This document shows positions 1 through 10,265 of a stretch of 64,000 nucleotides of DNA, piece by piece (the first letter of the stretch is position 1; the number at the start of each line of letters is the position of its first letter). The translations under genes and the position numbers were made by a program. The notes beneath the pieces are model-generated. The model saw nothing but the letters and a program-made list of their open reading frames with translations, did no database searches and was not told where the DNA came from. The DNA is from Hevea brasiliensis (lineage: Eukaryota; Streptophyta; Magnoliopsida; Malpighiales; Euphorbiaceae): positions 99,526,190-99,590,189 of the forward strand of contig NC_079501.1 in the NCBI RefSeq assembly GCF_030052815.1, in the 5' to 3' direction.

Positions 1-363
1 ATTTATCTTAATTTTTTTTATGTAAATTTATAGTAATATAAAAATTATGTAATTCAAATTTATATTGTCTCAATTTCATAAAACTGTATAGGATATAATA
101 ATATAATACTTAAAGAATTAAAGTACATTTAATTTTTAAAATTATGTGATTTATTTTAAAATATGAAGATTGAATTATAGGAAAATTTTAAAATTTTATA
201 GTCAGTAAAAAGCCAAAATTAATAGTTTAGAAAATAAGGAGTAAATTATTATTGTTTTTAATTAGAAAGACAGAAAGTATGATATTTATAATTTTTTTTT
301 GCTATTACTTCATGTTAAATATTATATATTTTACTAAAATAAATCCAATAACTTTTTGAACAA
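1..363. repeat. AT-rich host repeat, copy A (left part)
   Basis: No gene is visible. From about 100 onward the sequence matches 48160-48430 closely: the same run from the AATTAAAGTACATTT motif through a GAAAGACAGAAAGTATGATATTTAT motif to AACTTTTTGAACAA. It resumes after the LINE at 1722. The unit is a dispersed or duplicated low-copy repeat of unknown class. It served as the insertion target for the LINE. Confidence 0.6.
353..363. repeat. 11-bp target-site duplication of the RTE LINE (left)
   Basis: TTTTTGAACAA occurs here and again at 1711-1721, exactly flanking the LINE. The empty repeat copy at 48408-48430 carries the same word only once, which supports a target duplication. Confidence 0.85.
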
Positions 364-1710
364 CTCAACTTAACTCAACTCAACTAAGCTTTTATCTCAA
401 AAATTTTGGGTCGACTATATAGAATCGCTTTCTCCACTCTAAACGATTTTGGGTTAAATCCTCAGAAATGTGTAGTGCTTCTAGGTCATGTTGTACTACT
501 CTCCTCCAAGTCAGTTTAGGTCTACCTCTTCTTTTCTCTCTATCATCTAACCTAATATGATCTACTTGTCTAACTGGAGCCTCCATATATCTACGCTTCA
601 CATGACCAAACTACCTCAATCTCCCTTCTCTCAACTTATCCTCAATTGGCAATACTCCTACCTTTTCTCTAATACTCTCATTATGAACTTTATTTAGTCT
701 AGTATGGCCACTCATCCACCTTAACATTCTCATCTCAGCAACTCTTATCTTAGACACATACGACTCCTTCAGTGCCCAACACTCACTACCATATAACATG
801 GCCGGTTGTATGGCTGTATGGTAAAATTTTCCTTTCAACTTATTAGGAATCTTGCGATCACATAAAACTCCTGTGGCACGTCTCCACTTTAACCATCCGG
901 CTTTAATCCTATGACTAACATCCTCCTCACATCCCCCATCTACTTGAAGGACTGAGCCAAGATATTTAAAGTAATTACTTTGAGACAGTACCACTCTATC
1001 CAAACTAACTCCTTTTCTATCACTAGTTTGGCCTTCATTGAACTTGCAATGCATGTATTCTGTCTTCATTCTACTTAACTTAAAGCCCTTTGACTCTAAA
1101 GTACTTCTCTAAGCTTTCTATTGACTCCTTCTCGCTTCTCATCTATCAGAACTATATCATCCGTAAACATCATGCACCAAGGGATACTCTCTTGTATATA
1201 TTTCGTCAATTCATCTAAAACTAATGTAAAAGGGTAAAGGCTTATAGCTGATCCTTAGTGTAATCTAACTGAGATTTGAAAATCTCTTGTGTCCCCTCCC
1301 ACTGTGCGTGCAATAGTAGTTGCTCCTTCATACATATCTTTCAACACTTGTATGTACCTAATAGATACCCTCTTTTGTTCTAAAACTCTCCATAAGACAT
1401 CTCTTGGAACACTATCATAAGCCTTCTCCAAATCAATAAAAACCATGTGTAGATCTTTCTTCACATCTCTATATTTCTCCATCAAGCTTCTAATGAGAAA
1501 GATCGCTTCCATAGTTGAACGACCGGGCATGAAGTCAAATTGATTGGGAGAGATAAAAGTATCATGACGTAGTCGATGCTCTACAACTCTCTCCCACAAC
1601 TTCATAGTATGGCTCATGAGATTAATTCCCCTATAGTTTGAGCAACTCTGTATGTCTCCCTTATTTTTAAAAATATGTACTAAAATACTCCTCCTCCATT
1701 CATCAGGCAT
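364..1710 (-). mobile_element. 5'-truncated RTE-type LINE
   Basis: A non-LTR retrotransposon inserted in minus orientation. Its 3' end is on the left and ends in short TTGAG-type repeats (read on the minus strand) and not in a long poly-A, as plant RTE elements often do. Only the distal part of the reverse transcriptase and the C-terminal tail remain. The endonuclease and the start of the RT are missing, so this is a typical 5'-truncated copy. Perfect 11-bp direct repeats flank it. Stops and frameshifts show that it is dead. Confidence 0.88.
392..1710 (-). pseudogene. RTE-type reverse transcriptase, C-terminal part, broken
   Basis: Read right to left, the translation starts inside the RT at about 1710 with PDEWRRS, then a NYRGI motif, a PGRST motif and an ID(L)EKAYDSVPR palm motif (roughly 1410-1640). 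A frameshift near 1255 follows. The catalytic box is then seen as FTDD near 1160-1180, where FADD or YADD is usual. The tail at 611-1069 has FKYLGSVL, ATGVLCD, AMLYGSECWA and LRWMSGHTR motifs, which are characteristic of plant RTE elements. The last block at 392-601 holds EAPVRQVD and RRGRPKLTW. At least two frame changes and several stops make it non-functional. Family assignment is firm; exact breaks would need alignment to an intact RTE. Confidence 0.87.
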
Positions 1711-1721
1711 TTTTTGAACAA
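1711..1721. repeat. 11-bp target-site duplication of the RTE LINE (right)
   Basis: Identical to 353-363. It marks the 5'-truncated end of the LINE. Confidence 0.85.
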
Positions 1722-3039
1722 TAATCATATTTATGAAAAATATTATAAATTTATCAACATATATTGTTTTATGGAGTAATTAATTCAGTAGAACTTTATA
1801 ATAATAATTTTTCATAAATAATTAATTTTGTTGGAATCGAGCTAAGGTAGCAAATAGAAAAAGGAGTACCTCTTAGCCTCAGCTACAAACTTCAACATGA
1901 GGGTCCACTAGAAATTTAGGAAGAAAATGCCTCTTACCAACTATTAACATTTATATGATCATTTTTACTCGCCCATTAATCAAAATAGATAGAGAATAAA
2001 TACATATTTATTTAAAAAAAAAAAAAACTTTCAGCCTGGTCCACTAGAAATTTAGAAGAAAAGACCCGTTACCAACTACCAACACTTCTCACAAATATTA
2101 AATAGGAAAAAATAATAAAAGAAAATATTATCATATAAGAAATTGTGATCACTTTTATTAAATAGGAGAAAAACCAATAAATAAAATCTTCCATAACAAT
2201 TTTGTATTTAAATACATTAAGTAGAACATTTTTAATGTTATATTTTCACTTTTATCTTTAATTTTTCCTTTCAAATTAAAAAAAAAATTTAATAGATCAA
2301 GAATTCGTAAAAAGTAATCTGATTATATATTTTTCCTTTTTGCAGGTTAACTTTTCTTTTTAAATCTAAAATTTTAATAGTTTCCTAATTAGAATAACCT
2401 ATTTTTACTATTTTTCTTATATTTATTCAGTTCTATAGTTTTTTTTTTAAATTAATATAGAGTCTCATATGTGCCCATAATGAGCACAGTGAAACTCCAA
2501 TCTTAAACATTATGAAACATAAGGATCAAATTATTTTTTTAATTAACCCTGTTTAGAAAGACTGAGAGATTACGATATTTATAATTTTTTTTATTATTTC
2601 ATATGAAATATTACACATTTTTACCAAAATAAATCCAACAACTTTTTGAACAATGATCACATTTATGAAAAGCGAGTGCGTCCACAGGAAATTTTGGAAG
2701 AAAAAACCCTCAACTACTGACTTTTTTTTTTTTTTTTTTATAAATTGGCCAACTACCTTATTATCTTACAAACACTTGTTCCTCATTTTCATCTCATAAT
2801 ATCCAGTGTCATGCCTCTCTTCAAACACGTTATTGAATTAGATGATGGAATTTATGAGTTTTATTGTGAGATGCACTAGAATCTCTCTGTTACAAAATCT
2901 CAATTCAAGCTGGAGTCATAGTTTATGTCAAACCCCATTTGCTATAAATATTATGTTCTCTTTTAATTCCAGTTCTTGATAAAAAGATTTTTCTCATCAG
3001 AAACTCTTTTCTGATTAAATCTATCTGTCCTGGTCAGGA
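1722..3039. other. AT-rich intergenic DNA with degenerate host repeats
   Basis: No gene recognised. The host repeat of copy A continues to about 1975, including the GGTCCACTAGAAATTTAGGAAG motif. Decayed copies of that motif recur near 2036 and 2673, and the GAAAGACTGAGAG to TTTTTGAACAATGATCA block recurs at 2556-2662. There are poly-A and poly-T tracts near 2010 and 2725. The last 230 bases are less AT-rich but have no ORF that I could assign; they are continuous with 43042 onward once E1 is removed. Confidence 0.5.
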
Positions 3040-3044
3040 ACTTG
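3040..3044. repeat. E1 target-site duplication, left (ACTTG)
   Basis: ACTTG lies directly before the 5' LTR (which starts TGATGCATAC) and directly after the 3' LTR (which ends CCACATCA) at 43037-43041. This fixes the limits of the element. Confidence 0.93.
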
Positions 3045-4663
3045 TGATGCATACATTTTGCAAAATCATTTAGGTTTAATTTCATAGCCATTTTATTTGA
3101 TTATTAGTCACTTTTAGCTAATTTCATTAGTTATTTAGTTAGTTTTTCTTAATTGTCAATTTTGGATTAATTTGTAATTTCTACTTTGTTTTGTAGGAAA
3201 AATGGTGTTTTTGAAGGACTAAAAAGAAATTTTGCCATTGAGGAGTGATCTCTACAGCCAAAGATGTCAAAAACAAGTCTCAAAGTTGAAATATGCATTG
3301 GCCAAATTGGGCATAACTTGCCGCATAAGCTATGCAGATCCGCATAAGGAGAAGAAATATTATCCCAAAACCTGCCGAATTGTGCATAAGGAGAGCGCAT
3401 AGCCTATGCAGATTCACGCTTCCCTTATGCAATCTCACAGAATTGTGCATAACCTATGCGCCTGGTCATGCAGTTTCGCATAAGTGAGCCAGAACCAGCC
3501 GAAAACTGCATAAGGGACTGCATGACTTATGCAGTCCACTTATGCAGTCCCACAAAGATTTCATTAATGAGCTGGCAGAAGATTCCCTTAGAAAATCCCT
3601 CCTAAAACACACCATTTTAGGGCTCCATGTCAGAAAATTCTATAAATAGCCCCATTTCCCATTTTAGAAAGAGGAAGAAAGAAAGGAAGAAAAAGGGAAA
3701 GGAAAGGCAACAGCTGAAGAGTCACAATTACCTCCCACACCATTTCCAACCAGATTTGGAGATTTCTTTCTCTTCTTACATTTTTCCTACATTTCTAGTG
3801 TTGAGTTTTTTGTTTCTTAGCTTAGATTAAAGCTTTATTTCCATTAAACTCAGAATATCTTGTAAACATTATGGATAGTGAGTAGTTTTAGATTGATTCT
3901 GGAGTAAGGGTTATAATATTTGAGATATTTTGTGGATTTTGATTGGGTAATCCATATTTTGTGGTCTTAATGAGTTTTATTCATTTCTTGTGTGCTTAAT
4001 GACATGCTTAGTGTAGGTTCCCATTAAGTGATGTTCTTAATCCATGGTTGAGACACCGAAAGGAGAAGGCCTTGTGATAGATAATCAAGAAATTGGACTT
4101 AATTAACTTAGCTCTAGAAATAGACTAAGGATTAAGAGGATTTACAGATTAATTAAAGAACTTAATGGGTCTTAATTAACTCTAACTCCATGAAAGTAGG
4201 ATTAGATTGATTAAGGCACTCTTTGTCTCACTCGAAAGGGTATTCAAAGGATTTAAGAATTAATCTCCTTAAAACCCGTAAGTTTCACAATGTTGGATAA
4301 CCAATTTAAAATCCCAAAATAGCTCGAATATGAAATCCCGAACTCCTGAATCGCCTTTTTATCATTGTTAATTTCCAATTGAATTTAATTACTTGCCAAT
4401 TTAAATCTTGCCATATTTGAATTTGCTTATTTTAATTTGATGCAAATTTAGTTTAATCATTACATTGTTGAATAGACTATTAATCTCACACACATAAAAT
4501 TCACACTCCAATACCCATCAATTTATTGCTTTGATTTCAAAAATAGTTCAATTTAGTCAACTTTTTATATCAAAAAATTCAATCATTAACACAACTCCTC
4601 GTGGGAACGATATCTTTTTTATATTACTTGTACGACCCGTGCACTTGCGGTTAGGCCACATCA
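3045..4663 (+). repeat. E1 5' long terminal repeat
   Basis: Begins TGATGCATAC and ends CCACATCA, and matches 41419-43036 along its whole length. The first 600 bases are full of GCATAA and TTATGCA words, also found in the internal spacers of E1. A TATA box lies at 3642-3649, and an AT-rich transcribed part follows. Length is 1619 bases, typical of Athila LTRs (1-2 kb). Confidence 0.93.
3642..3649 (+). promoter_or_regulatory. Putative TATA box of the E1 5' LTR
   Basis: TATAAATA lies in TTCTATAAATAGCCCC and is preserved in the other LTR at 42014-42021. The sequence context resembles a plant Pol II core promoter. That it drives transcription is inference. Confidence 0.55.
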
Positions 4664-4669
4664 ATTTTT

Positions 4670-4687
4670 TGGCGCCGTTGCCGGGGA
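4670..4687 (+). promoter_or_regulatory. E1 primer-binding site (tRNA-Asp type)
   Basis: TGGCGCCGTTGCCGGGGA lies six bases after the LTR. This is the standard primer site of Athila and related plant gypsy elements, complementary to the 3' end of tRNA-Asp. It primes minus-strand DNA synthesis. Confidence 0.9.
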
Positions 4688-4787
4688 GTTGTTTGTTTAA
4701 GATTGAATTCTTGATTATTTTAGTTTTATCTTTGTTATCTTTTCATTTTGTGTTTGTTTATTCTTTTTCAGGTACTTTTTATCTTTT

Positions 4788-6231
4788 ATGAGAAGAGCTA
4801 GAAGCACAAGTGACACATCCTTATTGTTAAATCCTGAAATTGAGAAATTTTGTAAAGCCAACAAGAAAGAAACCAGAAAAAGAAAAGAAGCTTTGAGAGA
4901 AACTGAATTAGAAGCAGACATGGCTGATGAAAGAATTAGAATTGGTGGCGGTAATGCTGGAAATGATTGAAACAATGAAAATGCAGCCCAAGGTGAAGAG
5001 ATTATAAATGCTAATGTGCCTAGGGGAAGTATGATGGATCATGCTTTTCCTCATTTTGATGATTTGAGAGAGAGCATAGCAAGACCAAGAATTGATGCAA
5101 ATAGTTACAAGATGGATTTTGGAGTTCTTCAAATGATTCAAAATTCCCAATTTGGGGGACATCCTTCTGAAAATCCACACACACATCTAAAGAAGTTTGC
5201 TATGATCTGTGACATGCAAAAACAACCTGGAGTGTCTGATGATGCAGCAAGATTGAAGCTATTCCCATTCTCTTTGAAAGATAGAGCATTGGATTGGCTT
5301 GATTCTTTACCTCACAACTCCATCAGAAATTGGGAGCAACTCACCGATGCATTTCTTGCACAATATTTTCCACCTAGAAAAACTCAAGAATTAAGGAATC
5401 AAATGACAGCTTTTAGACCAAGAGAAGATGAAACTCTCTATGAGTCATGGATGAGATGGAAGGAATTAGAGAGACTATGCCCACATCATGCCATTCCGAA
5501 ATGGATGATAAACCAGAATTTTTACACAAATGTCACTCCTGCAATCAGAGGGATTATTGATGCTCAAACAGGAGGAGAATTTATTATGAAGCATGAAGAT
5601 GAAGCTTATGAGCTATTGGAGAAAATTGCAAAGAATACTCATCTTTGGAGTAGTCCAAGAGGACCAGCTCCAACTCAAAAGAGGCAAGCTGCTGGAATGT
5701 ATGATCTTGATCCGTTCAACATGATTAATGCAAAGTTTGATGCACTTACAAATGTCTTGGCTAAGAAGATGGAAGATTTGAGTATGTTGGTTAGTTCATC
5801 ATCATCATCTGGAAGTTCACAACAAGGTGCTTATGCAGAAGGAACTACCAGCTGTGGAGTAGACTATAGAGAGCAAGCTGCATATGTTGGTAATTATAGA
5901 AACAAGCAAATGGGGAATCCTTACTCTCAAACTTATACTCCAACTTGGAGGAATCATCCCAACTTTTCATGGGGAAATCAGCAAAGTCAAGTCCCAAATC
6001 AGAATTTTCAACCACAACAGCAACAAGGAATTCCATATCAGCAAAATAGGCAACCATTGCCTAATTTTCAGCAGAAAAACATGAATTCTGCACCTCCACC
6101 AAAACAGTAAGAACAAAGTTCCACCACAGAAGCTTTATTGCAACAGATTCTTGCTAACCAAACTAAGCATGATGAGGAGATGAGAGAGATGACAGCAAGG
6201 CTAGAACAGATCTGGACACATAACGGAATCT
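4788..6231 (+). pseudogene. gag: E1 gag polyprotein, broken by two stops
   Basis: Capsid-like protein of an Athila-type element. The reading starts at the ATG at 4788, 100 bases after the primer site. A TGA at 4968-4970 breaks it near residue 61. The same frame continues from 5016 with the gag core, including MDFGVLQMIQNSQFGG and a region with LFPFSLKDRALDWL and FLAQYFPP, typical of the Retrotrans_gag family. A Gln/Asn/Pro-rich tail follows. A second stop, TAA at 6108-6110, precedes a short stretch (ILANQTKHDEEM) still in the same frame. A frameshift at about 6225-6232 then leads into the protease frame. I see no zinc knuckle, as is usual for Athila gag. Assignment is firm; exact mature ends are unknown. 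Confidence 0.88.
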
Positions 6232-7548
6232 TTGGAAAATCAGATTGCACAACAAGCATCTTCCTCAGGTACCAAGTCTTTTGGAAAACTTCCAAGTCAA
6301 CCAGAAAACCCAAGAGAGCAATGTCATGCCATTACACTGAGAAGTGGTAAAATAGTGCATAATGAGAAGAGTGAAAAAAGTGAGAAGAGAGAAAATGAGG
6401 AAGATGTTGATGAAAATGAAAAACAAGAGAGTGAAAAGAAAGAGAGTGCAAGAAAAAAGAAAGAAGAGAAATACATACCTCCAGAGCCTTACAAGCCACA
6501 GCTTCCCTTTCCACAAAGATTTCAAAAAGCCAAGCTTGATAAGCAATTTGGGAAGTTCTTAGAGGTTTTGAAGAAGCTATACATAAATGTGCCTTTTATT
6601 GATGCTCTTTCACAAATGCCCTCTTATACAAAATTCTTAAAAGAAATCCTCTCAAATAAGAGGAGACTTGAAGATTATGAGACTGTAGCCTTAACTGAGG
6701 AATGCAGTGCTATCCTCCAAAGGAAACTTCCTCCAAAGCTCAAGGATCCAGGGAGTTTTTCAATTCCATGCCACATTGGGGAATCATGTTCTATAAAAGT
6801 TTTATGTGATTTAGGGGCTAGTGTAAGCCTTATGCCCCTCTCCATCTATGAGAAGCTCAACATGGGAGATCTTAAGCCAACCCACATTTCTCTTCAGTTA
6901 GCTGATAGATCAATTAAGTATCCTGAAGGGATTTTAGAGAATGTGCCTCTGAAGATTGGGAAATTCTATATACCTGTTGACTTTGTCATCTTGGACATGG
7001 AAGAGGATTCTAATATCCCAATCATTTTGGGGAGGCCTTTCCTAGCTACAGCTGGTGCTTTGATTGACGTGAAAGGTGAAAAGCTTACTCTCAGAGTCGG
7101 AGAGGATCATTTAGTCTTCAACATTGGCAATGATAAGAAGAAGCAACATGAAGATGTAGACTCTTGTTTGAGAATTGATATAGTTGATGAGTTAGTAAAA
7201 GAGCACTTTAGAAAGAGCTATCCGAAGGCTTCTCTTGAAAGTTGTCTTATCCATGAAGGGAGTATCAATGATGAAAATCCAAAAGAGGCTGCATTTGCAC
7301 AACATTTAAAGGGTAATCCATCTTGTCCTATGGCACCAATCTTTCAAGTTGAGCAAGTGGAGAAAAATGAAGTAAAACAACCATCTCTCAAAGAAAAAGA
7401 TGCACCAAAGGTTGTCAAGAAAGAAATGGTCGGATTTTTAGACAAAGCAACAAGGATCTTCTCATGTGATGGAAAGAAAATGAAGTATAGATTCATTGAA
7501 GCACCTATTGGAAACAGAGGCAATAAATTCCAATTTCAGCCACCATGA
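6232..7548 (+). CDS. E1 gag C-terminus and retropepsin-like aspartic protease
   Basis: An open frame of 438 codons, probably the end of the gag-protease polyprotein; the ATG at 6232 is likely an internal Met exposed by the frameshift. It starts with a linker holding ITLRSGKI, a hallmark of Athila and related elements, then a highly charged Lys/Glu-rich segment (residues ~45-85). The protease has the active-site box LCDLGASVSLMP (~residues 190-200) and ILGRPFLATAGALID (~residues 264-279). The frame ends with KFQFQPP and a stop. In complete relatives the RT would follow; here it does not. The protein could be made only with the upstream stops suppressed, so function is doubtful. Confidence 0.82.
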   Translation: MENQIAQQASSSGTKSFGKLPSQPENPREQCHAITLRSGKIVHNEKSEKSEKRENEEDVDENEKQESEKKESARKKKEEKYIPPEPYKPQLPFPQRFQKAKLDKQFGKFLEVLKKLYINVPFIDALSQMPSYTKFLKEILSNKRRLEDYETVALTEECSAILQRKLPPKLKDPGSFSIPCHIGESCSIKVLCDLGASVSLMPLSIYEKLNMGDLKPTHISLQLADRSIKYPEGILENVPLKIGKFYIPVDFVILDMEEDSNIPIILGRPFLATAGALIDVKGEKLTLRVGEDHLVFNIGNDKKKQHEDVDSCLRIDIVDELVKEHFRKSYPKASLESCLIHEGSINDENPKEAAFAQHLKGNPSCPMAPIFQVEQVEKNEVKQPSLKEKDAPKVVKKEMVGFLDKATRIFSCDGKKMKYRFIEAPIGNRGNKFQFQPP

Positions 7549-8489
7549 AACATGAAAAGAGTCCAGCTAAGGACTATAAATTAGCGCTCTTGGGAGGCAC
7601 CCCAAGTTCTTTTATCTTGCTTTTGTTGATTTACTTTTATTTACATTGCTTTTGTTTTTATCTTAAATCTCTCCAAATTCAATTTTTGACATTGTTGAAT
7701 CTTGTCCCTTATAGATGTATTTTAATGGAGGAAGGTTGGTGAACTGCTGGGGACTGACTCTTAAACTGAAATTTTGTTCTTCAAACTCTCCCAAAAATTG
7801 ATTGATTTTTACTGCATAACCTGTGCAGGTTTGCTACCTGGTTTATGCAGAGAGAAAAAAAAAAATGAAATTATGCAGCAAAGGAGGGGTCTGCAGCAGA
7901 TGACTTATGTTCTTGGTGAGGTTGGGTGTGTAACTTTTAAGTATTTGTGCTTATAATGTTAATATGGTGGTAAGTGAGTCATTTTTGCAGTTTTGAGCTT
8001 ATTTGGGTTGTGAGATTCAAGGTGGACATATTGCATTTTCTTGGCATAACTTGGAGAGTTCATTTCTCATTTGTGGTTAAATGCAACTTTATGCAGATTT
8101 TATTAAGTTTTAATGTGTTAAATGTTGATTTGCAGAATTTGAGTCAAAATGGCATGGTTCACAAAAGCCTTTTATGCATGATTCATTTTTACAAGCTTGT
8201 GTGATGCAATTTTGATGGACTTTGTATATATTGATGTGTTTTTTGTGAAAATTTCTCATGGTTTATGCTTCATGGAATTATATTTCTTCATTCTAGGGTA
8301 TTTTTCACACTTGCAAATCATTTTTAATTGTAATCTCAATCTTGTTGAATTGTGCATAAGCAATTGCATAGCTTATGCAGCTTTTAGATCACAATTCTTG
8401 CCATTTTTCACCTCTGTTACAAACTGCATAAGGGATGAGCATAGCTTATGCAACTCTGCATAGTCACATTTTGTCAAATTTCATATCTG
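7549..8489 (+). other. E1 internal spacer replacing pol
   Basis: Begins with CCAGCTAAGGACTATAAATTAGCGCTCTTGGGAGGCACCCCAA, a motif that in Athila elements normally follows the integrase gene. The RT, RNase H and integrase region was therefore lost as a block. The rest is T-rich, with scattered TTATGCA and GCATAA words from about 7810. The short ORFs here are not convincing. Confidence 0.65.
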
Positions 8490-9132
8490 CCGAGACTTGC
8501 ATAAGAAGAGCGCATGACTTATGCACTTCTGCATGACTTCAAATCCTGCATTTTCTCTTTCCACCGAGACCTGCATAAGGAGAGTGCATAACTTATGCAC
8601 TTCTGCATGACCACACTCTCCAAAATTCAAAACCTGCCGAGACATGCATAAGGAGAGTGCATGACTTATGCACTTCCGCATAACCACCAACTCTGAATTT
8701 CAAAACCTGCCGAGAGGTGCATAAGCAGGGTGCATAACTTATGCACTTCCGCATGACCACACTCCCCAAAAACCAAAACTTGCCGAGACCTGCATAAGGA
8801 GTGTGCATGGCTTATGCACTTCCGCATAACCACCGACTCTGAATTTCAAAACCTGCCGAGAGGTGCATAAGCAGGGTGCATAACTTATGCACTTCCGCAT
8901 GATCACAAATTCTGAAAACCAAAACTTGCCGAGAGGTGCATAAGGAGAGTGCACGGCTTATGCACTCTTGCATGACTATAATTCCTATACTTCCATTTTT
9001 AGCCGAAACTTGCATAAGTCAGCGCATAAACCATGCACTCTTGCATAATCAATTTTTCACACTTTTTATCACCCACCGAAACCTGCATAAGAGAGTGCAT
9101 AAGTTATGCACACTCATTTTCCCTTATGCAGT
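8490..9132 (+). repeat. 73-bp palindrome-rich minisatellite in E1
   Basis: Nine units begin with CCGAG or CCGAA at 8490, 8564, 8637, 8710, 8783, 8856, 8929, 9003 and 9076, a spacing of 73-74 bases. Each holds TGCATAAG..., an inverted partner, and TTATGCACTT. Several units contain the near-perfect palindrome GTGCATAACTTATGCAC (8-base arms, 1-base centre), for example 8584-8600. The pairs 8637+8710 and 8783+8856 are more alike than neighbours, which suggests a 146-bp doubling step. Confidence 0.92.
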
Positions 9133-9355
9133 TTTACACAAATCCTGTTGAAATCAAAATTTCTTTTTGGCAACTATTTTTCCCACCCCCACCTCCCGAT
9201 ATTCCTGTTCACTCCTTTCCCCCCACGACCTTTATTCCGGTATAACCCTTCCTCTCCCCTTCTTCTCCACTTCTATTTTCGCCGCATTTGCCCTAATCTC
9301 TCTCTGCATTTTTCATTTTCTCCCTCATCTCCTCCATCCTCACCATTGGGAACCA

Positions 9356-10265
9356 ATGGAGTCGCCTCCTCATTCCCCTCAAATTTCCCCTCTCCAAGTT
9401 TCGCCCCTGTCAATGCTGCCTCCCAACCCCGATTCCCCTCCACAAGAAACTCCTCCTCCACCTCCCACAGCTACTTACAAAAGAAAAATCAGGTCGAAAT
9501 CCACCCGACCCATGTCTTCTGCACCCCCTCTCTCAAAACGCAAAGAATCACCCACCACCCCAATGTCAGAACCTCCACCCAAAAATCCCAAAACTTCAGC
9601 CTCCACACAAACCAAATCACCCTCTTCCAGCAAAAGCAACTGTCAGCAAAATCACAGGTATCAAAACTACCTTGGCCCCTTCCTGATGCAACTCACAAGG
9701 CAACCTTTAATAGGCTTAAGGATAGGAAGGTGCAACCCACTAGGTATATTTCTGCGGATTCTCTACAATCACTTGGTTTATTTGATAATGTGGTTGCATA
9801 CCTTGATGGTTTGGGTTGGATGGAATTTGTGCATAAGCAAGAGATAGTTTATTTAGCTTTAGTTTTGGAATTTATTTCCTCATTTTTTGCTACCCTGAAA
9901 TTGCATAACGTAGATTATAAGCCAACTATGAAATTTAGATGTTTGAGGCAAAATAGAGAGTTATCATTGGACCAATTTCATAGCATTTTTGGATTTGCAA
10001 TTGATGGGCTATTTAGAGTACCATATATAGGGGTAGAGGTAGCAAACAAAGGTATCTGGAATGCTGCTCAGTTTTGGAGAATTATCACAAACCAACCTCA
10101 GACTTTTTCTGCTGACAGATCCAAAACTTCTCAAATACTAGACCCTGCACTTAGATTCATCCATAGGCTTATTGCTAGCACTATCTTGGGCAGAGGGACT
10201 AGTTCTGGTGCTGTTGGGAAATCTGAATTATTCATGTTATGGTGTGCTTTCCACAAGGTCAAGGT
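9356..10265 (+). pseudogene. E1 second ORF, N-terminal part ('putative plant transposon protein' type)
   Basis: Starts at the ATG at 9356 (MESPPHSP). The first ~100 residues are very rich in Pro and Ser, with a basic KRKIRSK patch, and look disordered. A frameshift near 9640-9655 moves to another frame. That frame holds a globular region with PTRYISADSLQSLGL, LDGLGWMEFVHKQEIVYL and LEFISSFFATL (9740-9900), then LSLDQFHSIFGFAIDG. This pattern matches the plant domain family called 'putative plant transposon protein' and the ORF found in the envelope position of many Athila-type elements; its function is unknown. The ORF is interrupted at 10265 by E2 and resumes at 38563 in phase, with one codon split between the two sides. 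Confidence 0.8.
10261..10265. repeat. E2 target-site duplication, left (AAGGT)
   Basis: AAGGT precedes the E2 5' LTR and recurs directly after the 3' LTR at 38558-38562. Taking one copy away restores the phase of the E1 second ORF. Confidence 0.95.

Noticed and set aside
2820..3039. A small gene before E1
   Set aside because: The only reading is a ~20-codon piece (ELDDGIYEFYCEMH) with an early stop and no family match; not supported after joining to 43042 either.
8490..9132. A CRISPR-like array (regular 73-bp units)
   Set aside because: The whole unit repeats with no unique spacers, it lies inside a plant retrotransposon, and no cas genes exist.
9106..9355. A longer N-terminus of the E1 second ORF from the ATG at 9106
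   Set aside because: That frame begins in the last unit of the 73-bp array and reads low-complexity sequence; the MESPPHSP start at 9356 in the other frame fits the Pro/Ser-rich N-terminus better.
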